Assembly (NCBI RefSeq): GCF_001436025.1
Contig: NZ_AZEQ01000010.1
Coordinates: 1-64,000 of the forward strand
DNA from: Limosilactobacillus mucosae DSM 13345
GTDB taxonomy: Bacteria > Bacillota > Bacilli > Lactobacillales > Lactobacillaceae
Length of the DNA stretch: 64,000 nucleotides
Direction: 5' to 3'
A model generated the notes under the pieces. It had not been told where the DNA came from and ran no database searches. It was given only the letters and a program-made list of their open reading frames with translations. Within the stretch, counting starts at the first letter, position 1, and every line of letters begins with the position of its first letter. The position numbers were made by a program, and so were the translations under genes. This document shows positions 34,469-42,978 of this stretch, piece by piece.

Positions 34469-34649
34469 GGTTATTACCCTCCGTATCACTAAACAAGAAT
34501 GGATAGTCTTTCTTAAATTCTTTTAAGTAAACTAGACAGCTATCAATAACAATACTGTTGACTGATTTACCAGTCTTTTCGCTAACATTTTTCAGCAGGT
34601 CCGCTACTTCAACCGGTAACGTCACCGCCGTTCGATATTTAGTTTTCAT
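34455..34649 (-). CDS. Ribbon-helix-helix (CopG-like) protein
   Basis: 64 residues: YRTAVTLPVEVADLL and TGKSVNSIVIDSCLVYL give an RHH fold. First gene of the initiator operon, with palindromic operators just upstream. Likely copy-number or operon repressor. Confidence 0.65.
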   Translation of the reverse strand: MKTKYRTAVTLPVEVADLLKNVSEKTGKSVNSIVIDSCLVYLKEFKKDYPFLFSDTEGNNHESK

Positions 34650-34663
34650 ATCCTCACCTTCAT

Positions 34664-34711
34664 GACATTAATATGATGTCTATAATATTAAATGACATTA
34701 AAATAATGTCA
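34664..34711. promoter_or_regulatory. Paired GACATTA operators between divergent RHH genes
   Basis: GACATTAATATGATGTC (34664-34680) and TGACATTAAAATAATGTCA (34693-34711). Two near-perfect palindromes 13 bp apart in the divergent promoter region. Confidence 0.65.
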
Positions 34712-34772
34712 ATACTTTTTACTGCCTTTTTGGTATTGTTTTGTTGTCAAAAAATCACTAGGGAGCGATTAA

Positions 34773-35099
34773 ATGCCAAAGCAAACCACTATCAGATTGC
34801 CAATCGAGCTTACCCAAAACGTAGATGAGTTAGCAGAACGTTTGGGTTTTAGTCGGTCAGACATAATTAAGACAGCAATTCTTAGATATCTGCTAACTGA
34901 CCGTCTTAATGACTTCAACGAAACTACCGTTGGAAGTGGTAATTTTGTCAGGACGGTTATTTACCTAAACGACAACCTTAAAGGCTATTTAAAACAGTTA
35001 TCCTCTGCTACGAATACATCGATAAATGCTCTAATCATTTATGCAACTTCAAAGACTTGTGACTACTATTCAAAATTGCTAACAGAATTAGGGCTCTAA
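34773..35099 (+). CDS. RHH (CopG/MetJ-type) regulator
   Basis: 108 residues. The N-terminal RHH (TTIRLPIELTQNVDELAERL) is followed by a second possible RHH-like half (RTVIYLNDNLKGYLKQL). Divergent from the replication operon and probably binds the shared palindromes. GGAG upstream. Confidence 0.65.
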   Translation: MPKQTTIRLPIELTQNVDELAERLGFSRSDIIKTAILRYLLTDRLNDFNETTVGSGNFVRTVIYLNDNLKGYLKQLSSATNTSINALIIYATSKTCDYYSKLLTELGL

Positions 35100-35193
35100 G
35101 CGATAAAGTCGTTTTTAAAGAAATTTGTTGAAGCTCCGCTACTAGTTCTTCTGGTAGGCGGAGCGTTATTTGTTTCCGTTGCATTTTGCCACC

Positions 35194-35493
35194 TCATCGC
35201 GTCAGACGGATAATCCGGTAGTTTATGCCGTTCGTATCGGTACCGTATTGCGTCTTGATATAGCCTTTTTCTTTGAGCCTGCCGATAAATTCAGAGGCCC
35301 GACTCTTTGAAAGGCCCATAAATTCAGCAAAGTACGCATTGCTTTCCACACAGTCGCCATACTTGCCTAATCGTTCGATCTCAGTCAGCAGGACCGCTTC
35401 GGAGATGGTAAGGTCCCTGGCCTCCCACCAGTATTCTGAGATGGCAAGCGCCGTTCCTCGCTGGTGGTTACGGCCTGAAAATCGTTGTTTCAT
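35194..35493 (-). CDS. Winged-helix replication/regulatory protein
   Basis: 99 residues from ATG 35493 (AAGGGG upstream). A winged-helix core (ISEAVLLTEIERL...GLSKSRASEFIGRLKEKGYI) like the initiator N-terminus. A fragment of a relative (ISEYWWKA) survives at 35909-35940. Confidence 0.6.
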   Translation of the reverse strand: MKQRFSGRNHQRGTALAISEYWWEARDLTISEAVLLTEIERLGKYGDCVESNAYFAEFMGLSKSRASEFIGRLKEKGYIKTQYGTDTNGINYRIIRLTR

Positions 35494-35498
35494 TGCTA

Positions 35499-35879
35499 TC
35501 ACCCCTTTTCCTGCATCAGCTGGTTGAGTGCTTGATAGTCCAGCGTGTACCAGTTTGTCTGATCAAAGCTATCCTCGTTGAAGTTGCCAACGATTACGAT
35601 GCCCTGCTCAGCCAGATCCCTGAAGTAGCGCTGAATCGTCCGTTCTGAAAGCCAGACGAATTGTTCATGCCATTGACCAAGCGTCATGCTGGCCCACCAG
35701 CGGCCATCTCTAAACGACTTGGTATTCTTGCTCAGCCGATTAGCTTGCAGCCGGTTTTGAAGTTCCTGCAATAACAAGGCCTTCGCCGAGCTATGCAGTG
35801 CCTTAGCCAGTGTTGGTGGCATCTCCATTGGTAGCTCACCGCCCATCAATAGCGGCTCAAATTGACTTAAGTTATCCAT
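35499..35879 (-). CDS. Helix-turn-helix protein of replication type
   Basis: 126 residues from ATG 35879 (AAAGGAG). A C-terminal HTH (MTLGQWHEQFVWLSERTIQR, YFRDLAEQGIVIV) resembles phage replisome-organiser HTH segments. Overlaps the next gene slightly. Role inferred. Confidence 0.6.
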   Translation of the reverse strand: MDNLSQFEPLLMGGELPMEMPPTLAKALHSSAKALLLQELQNRLQANRLSKNTKSFRDGRWWASMTLGQWHEQFVWLSERTIQRYFRDLAEQGIVIVGNFNEDSFDQTNWYTLDYQALNQLMQEKG

Positions 35880-35940
35880 TTTGTTCACTCCTTTAATTGC
35901 AAGTTATGAGGCCTTCCACCAGTATTCCGAGATAGGATCA

Positions 35941-36216
35941 TTAGGCTTCAATTTTGTTCGTAATAGTTTTTGTTGACTGTTTGTCAACATTTGAGACAAA
36001 AAAATAAGCCGGTACTTCCCTAAGATCAATATCAAGGACCTTGGCAATCTTGGTAATCTGACGTTGGTTAAACTCGGTCCGGTTACGTAATTTAGCCCCG
36101 AGCAGACCTTTGTCCATGCCTACAGCCGCAGCTAAAGACGTAATGTTATAGCGATATTCAACCATACGTTTTCTCAGCAGAGAATAGTCAAAATTATTTG
36201 TCTGCTTTGTGTACAT
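35941..36216 (-). CDS. Cro-like HTH protein
   Basis: 91 residues from ATG 36216. A phage-type HTH (YNITSLAAAVGMDKGLLGAK...QITKIAKVLDI). Divergent from the CI-like repressor gene with operators between, as in lysogeny switches. Confidence 0.7.
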   Translation of the reverse strand: MYTKQTNNFDYSLLRKRMVEYRYNITSLAAAVGMDKGLLGAKLRNRTEFNQRQITKIAKVLDIDLREVPAYFFVSNVDKQSTKTITNKIEA

Positions 36217-36237
36217 CATCATCACCTCTTTCTTGTT

Positions 36238-36319
36238 GTGAATTTCTCACTTTTTTATATTAAAGCATCACTGATCTTTGTCAATAAATAAATATGATTT
36301 TATTCCATGTATTTCTCAT
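36238..36319. promoter_or_regulatory. Operators of the CI/Cro-like switch
   Basis: GTGAATTTCTCAC (36238-36250) and ATGTATTTCTCAT (36307-36319), similar imperfect palindromes 69 bp apart in the divergent intergenic region. Confidence 0.5.
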
Positions 36320-36404
36320 ATCTGGTATATGCTAAAATATCAAAGAAATATAAAATAAATATATACAGAATTAAGCGATACTAAACACAATGGGGAAATT
36401 AGTA

Positions 36405-36818
36405 ATGAATAAGTTTCAGATTAGATTAAGACAAGCCTTATCTGAATCCGGTATGACGCAATCTGAACTTGGGAGAAGAGCTGGAATCGATAGAACGGTA
36501 ATTTCGGGTTACGTCCGCGGAAAGTTTAAGCCTAAGCAGGACAATCTACATTCTCTCGCCATGGTTCTCAACGTTAGTGAAGCCTGGTTGCTGGGACTCA
36601 GTATTGATAAGCATCCAGACAAATCCAACAGCAAGCCGTCGTCTGAACAGCAAGATAGAGCAACGCCAACTGACCAAAACAAGAGCCTTGACGAGCTAGT
36701 TGACGAGATGCACAGCTACCGCGGTCTTGAGATCTCCGATGCTCAGCGCGAATCAATCAAGGCCATCTTAAAGGCCTATTTGGACACCCAGCTTAAAGAC
36801 GATGATCAAGACAAATAA
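36405..36818 (+). CDS. CI/ImmR-like XRE repressor
   Basis: 137 residues from ATG 36405 (GGGGAAA upstream). An N-terminal XRE HTH (MTQSELGRRAGIDRTVISGY) is followed by a Lys/Ser/Gln linker and a helical C-terminus. Followed 32 bp later by an ImmA-like peptidase gene, so it is probably a repressor removed by proteolysis. Confidence 0.75.
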   Translation: MNKFQIRLRQALSESGMTQSELGRRAGIDRTVISGYVRGKFKPKQDNLHSLAMVLNVSEAWLLGLSIDKHPDKSNSKPSSEQQDRATPTDQNKSLDELVDEMHSYRGLEISDAQRESIKAILKAYLDTQLKDDDQDK

Positions 36819-36850
36819 CGAATCAAACCACCGAGTCGGGAGTGATGACT

Positions 36851-37264
36851 ATGGACGAAGTAATTGACTGGCTTCTGGCCTATTGCAAGCGTCACGGCAT
36901 TATCGTTTTGACACGTGCTGAATGGCCGTCCAGCTACGTTTCAACCGCCCTGCCTGATCAGCGATTGATCCTGTACAATCCTAATTGGCAGCCAAGCAGT
37001 GAGCGGCCGTTTATTCTGGCCCATGAAATTGGCCACATCATTGATCAGGATCCGCCTGCCTATCCCTGCGAGTACATCAGTGTTGGCGAAAAGTACGAAA
37101 GCACGGGCAATCGGACGGGAATTCAATTGCTGTTGCAGTACAGTCAGACGCAGGACTGGCACTTCAAGACGCCAGAAAACCTGATGCAGACGTTTGGCAT
37201 ACCGCAGACGTTCCGTGCCGATGCGGAATGGGCCTTCAGGCATCAGCTTCAGCTAATGAAATAA
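36851..37264 (+). CDS. ImmA/IrrE-type metallopeptidase
   Basis: 137 residues with HEIGHIID. In ICE and phage systems such peptidases cleave the cognate ImmR/CI repressor to induce the element. Context with the 36405 repressor supports that role; target promoters are not known. Confidence 0.75.
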   Translation: MDEVIDWLLAYCKRHGIIVLTRAEWPSSYVSTALPDQRLILYNPNWQPSSERPFILAHEIGHIIDQDPPAYPCEYISVGEKYESTGNRTGIQLLLQYSQTQDWHFKTPENLMQTFGIPQTFRADAEWAFRHQLQLMK

Positions 37265-37432
37265 AGTGTTTCCTTGCCACGACCGGTGGTTTATTTTTTA
37301 GCCTCAAAAGAACATATGTTTGTTTTTTAACTTTACCAGTCCCTGCTCGCAAAGACAAGTTCTGCCATCTAGAAGCAAGGTTGCTTCTCACGTAGACCAA
37401 TCTTTAAAACCGTCGTGTTGTATCTCACATCT
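37265..37432. other. Non-coding spacer before the centromere-like repeats
   Basis: No gene. Contains the palindrome AGAAGCAAGGTTGCTTCT (37371-37388) and otherwise nothing recognised. Confidence 0.4.
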
Positions 37433-37660
37433 GTTAAATATTGATTTACTATTCTTAAACTATTTATTTGATATTCTCACCGAAAAATAAATATTGAAAT
37501 TCTATTTTAAAAATAGCGTTTCAATATTAAAATGATATTCTTAGCTTAAATAAAATAGTAAAAGAATAGGTTTTAAATATTGTTTTACTATTCTTTTTTC
37601 GATTGACGATATTAAAAGAATATTCATTAACTATTTTTTCAATATTCTTTTAATAGTCAG
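37433..37660. repeat. AT-rich centromere-like repeat, copy 1
   Basis: About 228 bp made of words such as TTAAATATTGATTTACTATT, AATATTGAAAT and ATTAAAAGAATA in both orientations. A diverged copy lies 442 bp downstream. Shares motifs with the DNA upstream of parM. Confidence 0.6.
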
Positions 37661-37730
37661 CCGAATCGACTTGATTATTTATCTTTAGGCAGAATCTTTC
37701 CTATACCAATTAATATGATGGTCTCGCTTA

Positions 37731-37778
37731 GCGCAGGATCTTTCTCTATAGCACAATTGTGAAGGAAAGTTTCTGCGC
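37731..37778. repeat. Long imperfect inverted repeat between the centromere-like copies
   Basis: GCGCAG-N3-CTTTC and GAAAG-N3-CTGCGC flank a CACAATTGTG palindrome. TCTGCGCAGA follows at about 37792-37801. Role unknown. Confidence 0.45.
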
Positions 37779-37874
37779 ATAGGCATCATGATCTGCGCAG
37801 ATTTCTTCTCACATCATCACTGACTAGCGAGGAAGTCTTCTCACATTGCATCAAGCTGGTTATATAGCACATTT

Positions 37875-38092
37875 GTTAAATATTGCTTTTCTATTCTTTA
37901 TCTATTTATTTGATATTCTTGCCTGAAAATAAATATTGAAAATCGATTTAAAAAATAGTATTTCAATATTAAAAGAATAGTTTCTCGTCGATTTAAATAG
38001 CAAAAGAATAGTATTTAAATATTGATTTACTATTCTTTTTTCAATTGAGCATATCAAAAGAATATTTTTTAACTATTTTTTGATATGCTTGT
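37875..38092. repeat. AT-rich centromere-like repeat, copy 2
   Basis: Diverged direct copy of 37433-37660. Contains AAATAGCAAAAGAATAGT (37995-38012), which also occurs, inverted, upstream of parM at 44864-44881. Confidence 0.6.
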
Positions 38093-38184
38093 TTGACCAC
38101 AAAAAAAGACCCCTGATCCAAAGACCAGGAGCCGTTGTAGTGATAGAATGTACCTTTCCTAATTCAGCAGTATATCATATTTAG

Positions 38185-38376
38185 TTATTTATCGGTATCA
38201 TGTTTTGAGACCCACTCCGTCAGCTGCGTTGGCAAATCACCCACGCCATACTTGTTGGACGCCAGCTTGATCAAAAGGTCCAATGAGACGGTCCGGTTTT
38301 CCTGCGCGTTCAGCCACTTCACGGTTTGGCTGTCGCTGTCGAAGCGGAACGAGTAGCCGGTTTTTTCTTTTGCCAT
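38185..38376 (-). CDS. Orphan ParR-like small DNA-binding protein
   Basis: 63 residues. YSFRFDSDSQTVKWLNAQ and NRTVSLDLLIKL align with the start of the ParR-like protein beside parM (YSFNFEKDSVATRWLEHQ, NKTLSMRLAIEF). It lies next to the duplicated centromere-like repeats but has no ParM partner here. GGGG upstream. Confidence 0.6.
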   Translation of the reverse strand: MAKEKTGYSFRFDSDSQTVKWLNAQENRTVSLDLLIKLASNKYGVGDLPTQLTEWVSKHDTDK

Positions 38377-38434
38377 TCAAATATCCCCCTCTGGTTGTGA
38401 ATTGATAGCTACAGTATAGCATTATTTACATAAA

Positions 38435-38451
38435 AATAGCAATTTGCTATT
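38435..38451. promoter_or_regulatory. Perfect 17-bp palindrome upstream of orphan ParR
   Basis: AATAGCAATTTGCTATT between divergent genes. Its half-site resembles the AATAGCAA word of the centromere-like repeats, suggesting autoregulation by the ParR-like protein. Confidence 0.5.
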
Positions 38452-38546
38452 CAAATGCTAGTCATTGTTTTTAATTTTAACTTTTCAATATCATTTTATA
38501 TCAATTTGCTATATAATTAATATATTATTAACATGAGGTAATAGCA

Positions 38547-38888
38547 ATGAAATACGCAAACAAATTAACCGATGTTGAACTGAAATATCTGTACGCCAGG
38601 CGCTTAAAAACCGTCCCTAATCGAATTCATAATTTTAAATTCTACCAGTCTAGTGGTGATCGATGGATTGAACTGAGTGGCGACTACCGCACCAGCGATT
38701 TTTTGCTTCAAGACGTGATTTACATCGATGACTACACAGTTTATGATGAGTTTCGGATCTATATTGAGGCTACGCGTATGTACCGTCAGTTCATGCTGAA
38801 TAAGTTTGGCCGCCAGTATCAAGACGATTGCTTCTGGTACGTGGATAATCCCGGCGTAACCCTACGACTCAAACGCTCAGGAAGGTAA
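38547..38888 (+). CDS. 113-aa protein, unknown
   Basis: Basic, aromatic-rich soluble protein (MKYANKLTDVELKYLYARRL...). GAGGTAATAG upstream. Followed four bases later by a membrane protein gene. Confidence 0.55.
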   Translation: MKYANKLTDVELKYLYARRLKTVPNRIHNFKFYQSSGDRWIELSGDYRTSDFLLQDVIYIDDYTVYDEFRIYIEATRMYRQFMLNKFGRQYQDDCFWYVDNPGVTLRLKRSGR

Positions 38889-38892
38889 CATC

Positions 38893-39186
38893 ATGCAGCC
38901 TACTACCCCTATCATTATCATTGCCGTCTTGGCCTTTGTCTTGGAAATACTAATTGCCTTTTGGACGGAGCGCGACCTCAGGCGGCTCAAGCACCGCAAC
39001 TACTCCCAATTTAGTCGTTATCATCGCCTGCACGTTAATTTCAACCAGCTGAGCGTCATCTTACTTATCATTACCGGCTGGCAGTTGGCTAAAGGCCACT
39101 ATGCCCTGATGCTGGGCACCTATTTAATCGTCTTACTGGGTGATACGTTCAAATGGCACCGCATCTGGCAGGCCGCCAAAAATTAA
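38893..39186 (+). CDS. Small membrane protein, unknown
   Basis: 97 residues with hydrophobic segments at about 6-23, 51-65 and 68-82. GGAAGG upstream. Ends just before a terminator. Confidence 0.55.
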   Translation: MQPTTPIIIIAVLAFVLEILIAFWTERDLRRLKHRNYSQFSRYHRLHVNFNQLSVILLIITGWQLAKGHYALMLGTYLIVLLGDTFKWHRIWQAAKN

Positions 39187-39199
39187 TTACATCAATAAA

Positions 39200-39245
39200 A
39201 GAAGCGTCCCACGATCATTGACCGTGAGGCGCTTTTATTTTTTGA
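39200..39245 (+). terminator. Rho-independent terminator
   Basis: AAGCGTCCCACG...CGTGAGGCGCTT stem then TTTTATTTTTT on the plus strand. Confidence 0.8.
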
Positions 39246-39577
39246 CATAGTATGCTTATGCCTCTGAAACTAAAGTTATGATTTCTTTCTTCATCAGCTA
39301 TTTGGCTAGTCAAAACAGCGTTCACAGCCTCTCTGCTCCGGGAACGCCAGGTGATAATGCGATAATTTAGCGTTACCGGAATGACTTCAAGCACACTTGG
39401 CTGGCGCATCAGCCGCATCCAAAGACACTTTCAGAACTGGAAGATCTGGTTAAACGGTAAGCACACCATAAAATTCGAGAAAACGAAAACACTTATCTTA
39501 AAATTTTTGCAATCAAAAGAATTTGAATAATATTTTTATATGTTTGATAAGAATTACAGCAATATTTATTTTCTCAA
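39246..39577. other. Intergenic stretch without a supported gene
   Basis: A 67-codon minus-strand frame (39215-39418) overlaps the terminator and has no ribosome site, so I do not call it. Otherwise the DNA grows AT-rich toward the restriction gene; nothing recognised. Confidence 0.4.
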
Positions 39578-40576
39578 TCATTGACTATTCCTAGTGAAAT
39601 CTTTATTTTTATCTAATACATACTGCATCCACTTTAATGTATCGCTGATACTTATTTCTCTGACAACTACATTACAATAGTGATGCCCCCAACCTAAATT
39701 GTAAGGTTTATGATTATATTCCCCGTAAGTAACCGGTTGAATATGGAAAAGATTATTTTGAGTTACCGTTAAATCAGGAACTTCTCTGCCTTCTGGTATA
39801 TCTAAATTAGTAATAAAGCCTTCAGCAGATAATTCTTCCAAGCACAGTGGGCAAATTGTAATGTGATCATAATTCATGATACGGGCATCTACTATTTTTT
39901 TATAATCGAGTAAACCCTTATTTTTAGCCTCATTAATTATAGCTTTTTTACGTATTTGTATATCTTCTTTTTTCATCTCTGCTTTTTCCATAACACTTTC
40001 AGCATCTCTACAATGCCAGAAAAAAGCCTCTAGCTGTAATTCACATAGTTTACTATTTTCGCGAGATGAATACTCATAAAGCCTGATTCCAGCTCCCTTA
40101 TTTTGTTTACTAGTATATCCATAATAAATCTTATCACCTTTTTTACCGCGGGTTGTTATAGCTGGTATTCTAGCAACGTATTCCCCCCCTAATGGGTCCT
40201 GGCGATTGTTAGCAGGCTTAAATCCTTTTTTAATTAAACTATCATGGTACTGGTTCCATTCGTTACGCGTTCTAAAAAATATGAGAGCATTATGTCCCAA
40301 ATTCAAATTATACTTTTTAAAATTGTCTTTTTCTTTAACATCAAAGTAATCAGCAGGATCAATTAAAACAATATACCCATTTTCAAAAAAATCCTTTTCT
40401 TTAATACTATTAGCAATTGTCTCCTTTGATTTTAGTTCTCTATAAGGTATCAAAACCGTATTATTTCGAGCAACGCGGTTTTGAAAAATCTGACTATCAT
40501 CAGCACCTCTAGTGGTTCTTGTTTTATCTAATTTAGATTTTAATTTTCGTGGTAATTTAGGTAGTTTATTATTCAT
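39578..40576 (-). CDS. Putative type II restriction endonuclease (HNH-like)
   Basis: 332 residues, markedly AT-rich DNA. The C-terminal quarter has ICPLCLEEL and then NNLFHIQPVTYGEYN...WGHHYCN, a Cys/His arrangement typical of HNH-type nucleases. It follows a controller-type HTH gene (8-bp overlap) and a DNA methyltransferase. Possibly BstXI-like, from memory only; the recognition site cannot be read from sequence. Confidence 0.65.
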   Translation of the reverse strand: MNNKLPKLPRKLKSKLDKTRTTRGADDSQIFQNRVARNNTVLIPYRELKSKETIANSIKEKDFFENGYIVLIDPADYFDVKEKDNFKKYNLNLGHNALIFFRTRNEWNQYHDSLIKKGFKPANNRQDPLGGEYVARIPAITTRGKKGDKIYYGYTSKQNKGAGIRLYEYSSRENSKLCELQLEAFFWHCRDAESVMEKAEMKKEDIQIRKKAIINEAKNKGLLDYKKIVDARIMNYDHITICPLCLEELSAEGFITNLDIPEGREVPDLTVTQNNLFHIQPVTYGEYNHKPYNLGWGHHYCNVVVREISISDTLKWMQYVLDKNKDFTRNSQ

Positions 40577-40796
40577 CGTTTAAACCCTTAAATAAATCAT
40601 CTGCGCTAACTTGCAATACTTTTAAAAGTCTAGTTATATAAATAAGCGAAATACTCTTCTTCCCTCGCTCGACCATTCCAATATACGTTCGATCAACATT
40701 CACTAATTCAGCTAATCTTTCTTGAGAAAGCCCTCTCTTTAGGCGTATTTTTTTAAGATTATTACCAAAAGTAGTTAAGATTTCTTCTCTGTTCAT
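40569..40796 (-). CDS. XRE controller protein of the restriction-modification system
   Basis: 75 residues, almost entirely one XRE HTH (NNLKKIRLKRGLSQERLAEL, VDRTYIGMVERGKKS). Size and place match C proteins that delay endonuclease expression after entry into a new host. Confidence 0.75.
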   Translation of the reverse strand: MNREEILTTFGNNLKKIRLKRGLSQERLAELVNVDRTYIGMVERGKKSISLIYITRLLKVLQVSADDLFKGLNDE

Positions 40797-40855
40797 AAAC
40801 TAACCATAAAAAAAAGATGATCATAGTACCACGGACTATAATCATCTATATATAA

Positions 40856-41875
40856 CTAAAATAAATTAAGTGAGACACTCTTAAGTCTTTCAGCAGATTC
40901 TTTAAACCATTTATCTTCAATTTCCATGGAAATTGACTTTCGTTTTAAGTGTAATGATGCTTCAGCTGTAGCTCCTGATCCAGAAAAAGTGTCAAGGATT
41001 ATATCTCCAGGATAAGATGAAGCCTTTATAGCATTTTCTAATAAATCAACCGGTTTCTCTGCAGGATGCTTACCTCGATGTTGGCGCACATTTTCAAAAT
41101 CCCATACATCCGTATATGCCATTGTTTTATCAACATTAAAAGGTCTAATAATGTCTTCGTAATCTGGAAAATCAATAATTCCTTTTTTATCTGCATCACT
41201 TAAGGCCTTAACTATTTTTTGATATTGTTCGCGGCTAGGAATGTTTCGACCAGCTTCCCAATTGGAAACTGCACCACCATGATTTACCTTGCCATATTCT
41301 CCTGTTATTTCTGTCAAGCCATGAGCTGTAACCCTTAACATCTTTCTCCATGATCTCAATTGAGCACCAAAATATGAATTAAATAAATTATCACCATATT
41401 TAGGTGTCATAAAAATTATTCTCTCAGAGGATGGATACCACTGGCGAAGGTTTTCCTTTTTCATTTTGTTATGCCAACCATCATAACCTGGCTTATTTGG
41501 CTTTGTCCAGGTAATTGTTGATAATATATTAAACTGTTTACTAAATCTATTGATTAATTTATATTCCATTTGCGATGAGCAAAAACAATAGATAGAACCA
41601 TTATATTTTAAAACCCTTTTCCACTCATTAGCTAGTTGTTCCATCCAATTTAAGAAATCTTCATCAGTCTTAAAACTAGTATCACCTGTAATATTCTTCT
41701 TTTTTGTTGAATGATATGGGGGATCTGTAACAATTAAAGCAATTTTATGATCTGGTATTTTTTTTATTAATTCAAGAGAGTCACCTTTAATAACAGCAGC
41801 GTCACTATTTGGCCTTAATATAATATCAGAATTAAAATTACTTAAAATATTTTCATAAACTTTTTTTACTTCCAT
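40856..41875 (-). CDS. Site-specific DNA methyltransferase (beta class) with internal HTH
   Basis: 339 residues: DPPY at 51-54 and LDTFSGSGAT near 297-306, i.e. DPPY before FxGxG. This beta order fits N6-adenine or N4-cytosine methylation. Between them (about 170-230) is an XRE-like segment (WRKMLRVTAHGLTEITGEYG...AVSNWEAGRNIPS), an unusual insertion where the target-recognition region is expected. It would protect plasmid DNA from the adjacent nuclease. Confidence 0.8.
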   Translation of the reverse strand: MEVKKVYENILSNFNSDIILRPNSDAAVIKGDSLELIKKIPDHKIALIVTDPPYHSTKKKNITGDTSFKTDEDFLNWMEQLANEWKRVLKYNGSIYCFCSSQMEYKLINRFSKQFNILSTITWTKPNKPGYDGWHNKMKKENLRQWYPSSERIIFMTPKYGDNLFNSYFGAQLRSWRKMLRVTAHGLTEITGEYGKVNHGGAVSNWEAGRNIPSREQYQKIVKALSDADKKGIIDFPDYEDIIRPFNVDKTMAYTDVWDFENVRQHRGKHPAEKPVDLLENAIKASSYPGDIILDTFSGSGATAEASLHLKRKSISMEIEDKWFKESAERLKSVSLNLF

Positions 41876-42119
41876 AATGTCACCTTAAAGCATAATTTAA
41901 TGTCTTTTAATACATTTCAGGTTTTAATTTCCTACAAACTTGCAATATTACCAATATAGCAAATATAAAGTTGATGTAAAAGAATAACTTATTACGCCAA
42001 TTGATAGTTTATAACATTCCCATGGTTTTCAATTGTGAATCAGTATAATCACCCAATAGTAATCCACTGATGCTGAACCCTGCTTATACGTTGCCTTGTA
42101 CCAGATGATCTCTTGTTGC

Positions 42120-42456
42120 TTACTGATAGTACAGCTTATCACCGTCAAGATAGTAGCGATATGGCTTCACAGTTTCTTGATGGGCAATTTGTTTTAGATA
42201 AAAATTTGTGTTTGATTTTACAGGGTGATGGTCAATCACACCAGATTCTGTTATTGCCATTGCAATAGAAGGAAGCGCAATAACAAAATGAATTATCGAT
42301 ATGCTTATGAACACATTCAATATGCCTTTGTGTTTAACTTTATCTTCTAGCATAGATCCAGCTAAAGCCCAAACAGTCCCCGGTAATAGCTATTACCAGC
42401 CAATCTGAAGCATTAAGCATGTGCCAATATGCAGTTAGATTATCTATCTCATCACC
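42120..42456 (-). pseudogene. Frameshifted small membrane protein
   Basis: The 42120-42353 frame (77 aa, one TM near 10-35) begins without a ribosome site. Upstream, another frame encodes NLTAYWHMLNASDWLVIAIT. Removing one base from the GGGG run (42378-42381) joins them as ...AITGTVWALAGSMLEDK.... So this is probably one gene of about 110 codons with a frameshift and an unclear start. Confidence 0.5.
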
Positions 42457-42459
42457 CCC

Positions 42460-42630
42460 CTAATGAATCATCGCATAGACAAACATTACCATTATCAGTC
42501 CCGTCATACAGGCAACGCAGACCTCAATTGACCGCTTGTCTTCGTGTTCAATCGACCACTCCAGCGCCAGCAGATTAACGAATAAACCGATGATCAGCAA
42601 CATGGCGCCAAAGGTTAAGCTAGTTGACAT
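42460..42630 (-). CDS. 56-aa two-TM membrane protein
   Basis: MSTSLTFGAMLLIIGLFVNL, a short charged loop (EWSIEHEDKRSIE), and a second hydrophobic helix. AAAGGAG eight bases before the ATG. Confidence 0.55.
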   Translation of the reverse strand: MSTSLTFGAMLLIIGLFVNLLALEWSIEHEDKRSIEVCVACMTGLIMVMFVYAMIH

Positions 42631-42645
42631 AGTTTTCACTCCTTT

Positions 42646-42678
42646 AAAAAAACGGCAATCGGCATCAGCCGACCGCCG
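42646..42678 (-). terminator. Rho-independent terminator
   Basis: CGGCGGTCGGC...GCCGATTGCCG stem followed by TTTTTTT on the minus strand. Confidence 0.8.
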
Positions 42679-42683
42679 TATGC

Positions 42684-42890
42684 TTAAACGATAATCGTTG
42701 GTTCTGGCATCGAATCCGGATGAATGGCGTTGGCCAAAAACTCGGAAGCACGATGAGTAAACTGCGTTTGATTTTGGTTGAGATAGTCAACCACCAGCTT
42801 AATTGCATCAATTTCGTTTTTGGCAACAACGACATGACTTGGGCCAACAAACGTCGTTGGGATTACTTCATAGATTTCCATCTCAATCAT
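42684..42890 (-). CDS. 68-aa protein, unknown
   Basis: Small alpha/beta protein (YEVIPTTFVGPSHVVVAKNE). GGAGAG upstream. Lies downstream of the partition operon. Confidence 0.55.
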   Translation of the reverse strand: MIEMEIYEVIPTTFVGPSHVVVAKNEIDAIKLVVDYLNQNQTQFTHRASEFLANAIHPDSMPEPTIIV

Positions 42891-42978
42891 TTCGATCTCT
42901 CCTTTTTTCTAGTCCTTTGATTCTATTACAATTGCTACGGTCACCGGTGCTATCACACCATTTCCCCAAAGATCAGCC

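Noticed and set aside
39215-39418. 67-codon minus-strand frame between the terminator and the restriction gene
   Set aside because: Overlaps a strong plus-strand terminator, has no ribosome site and no recognisable protein pattern.
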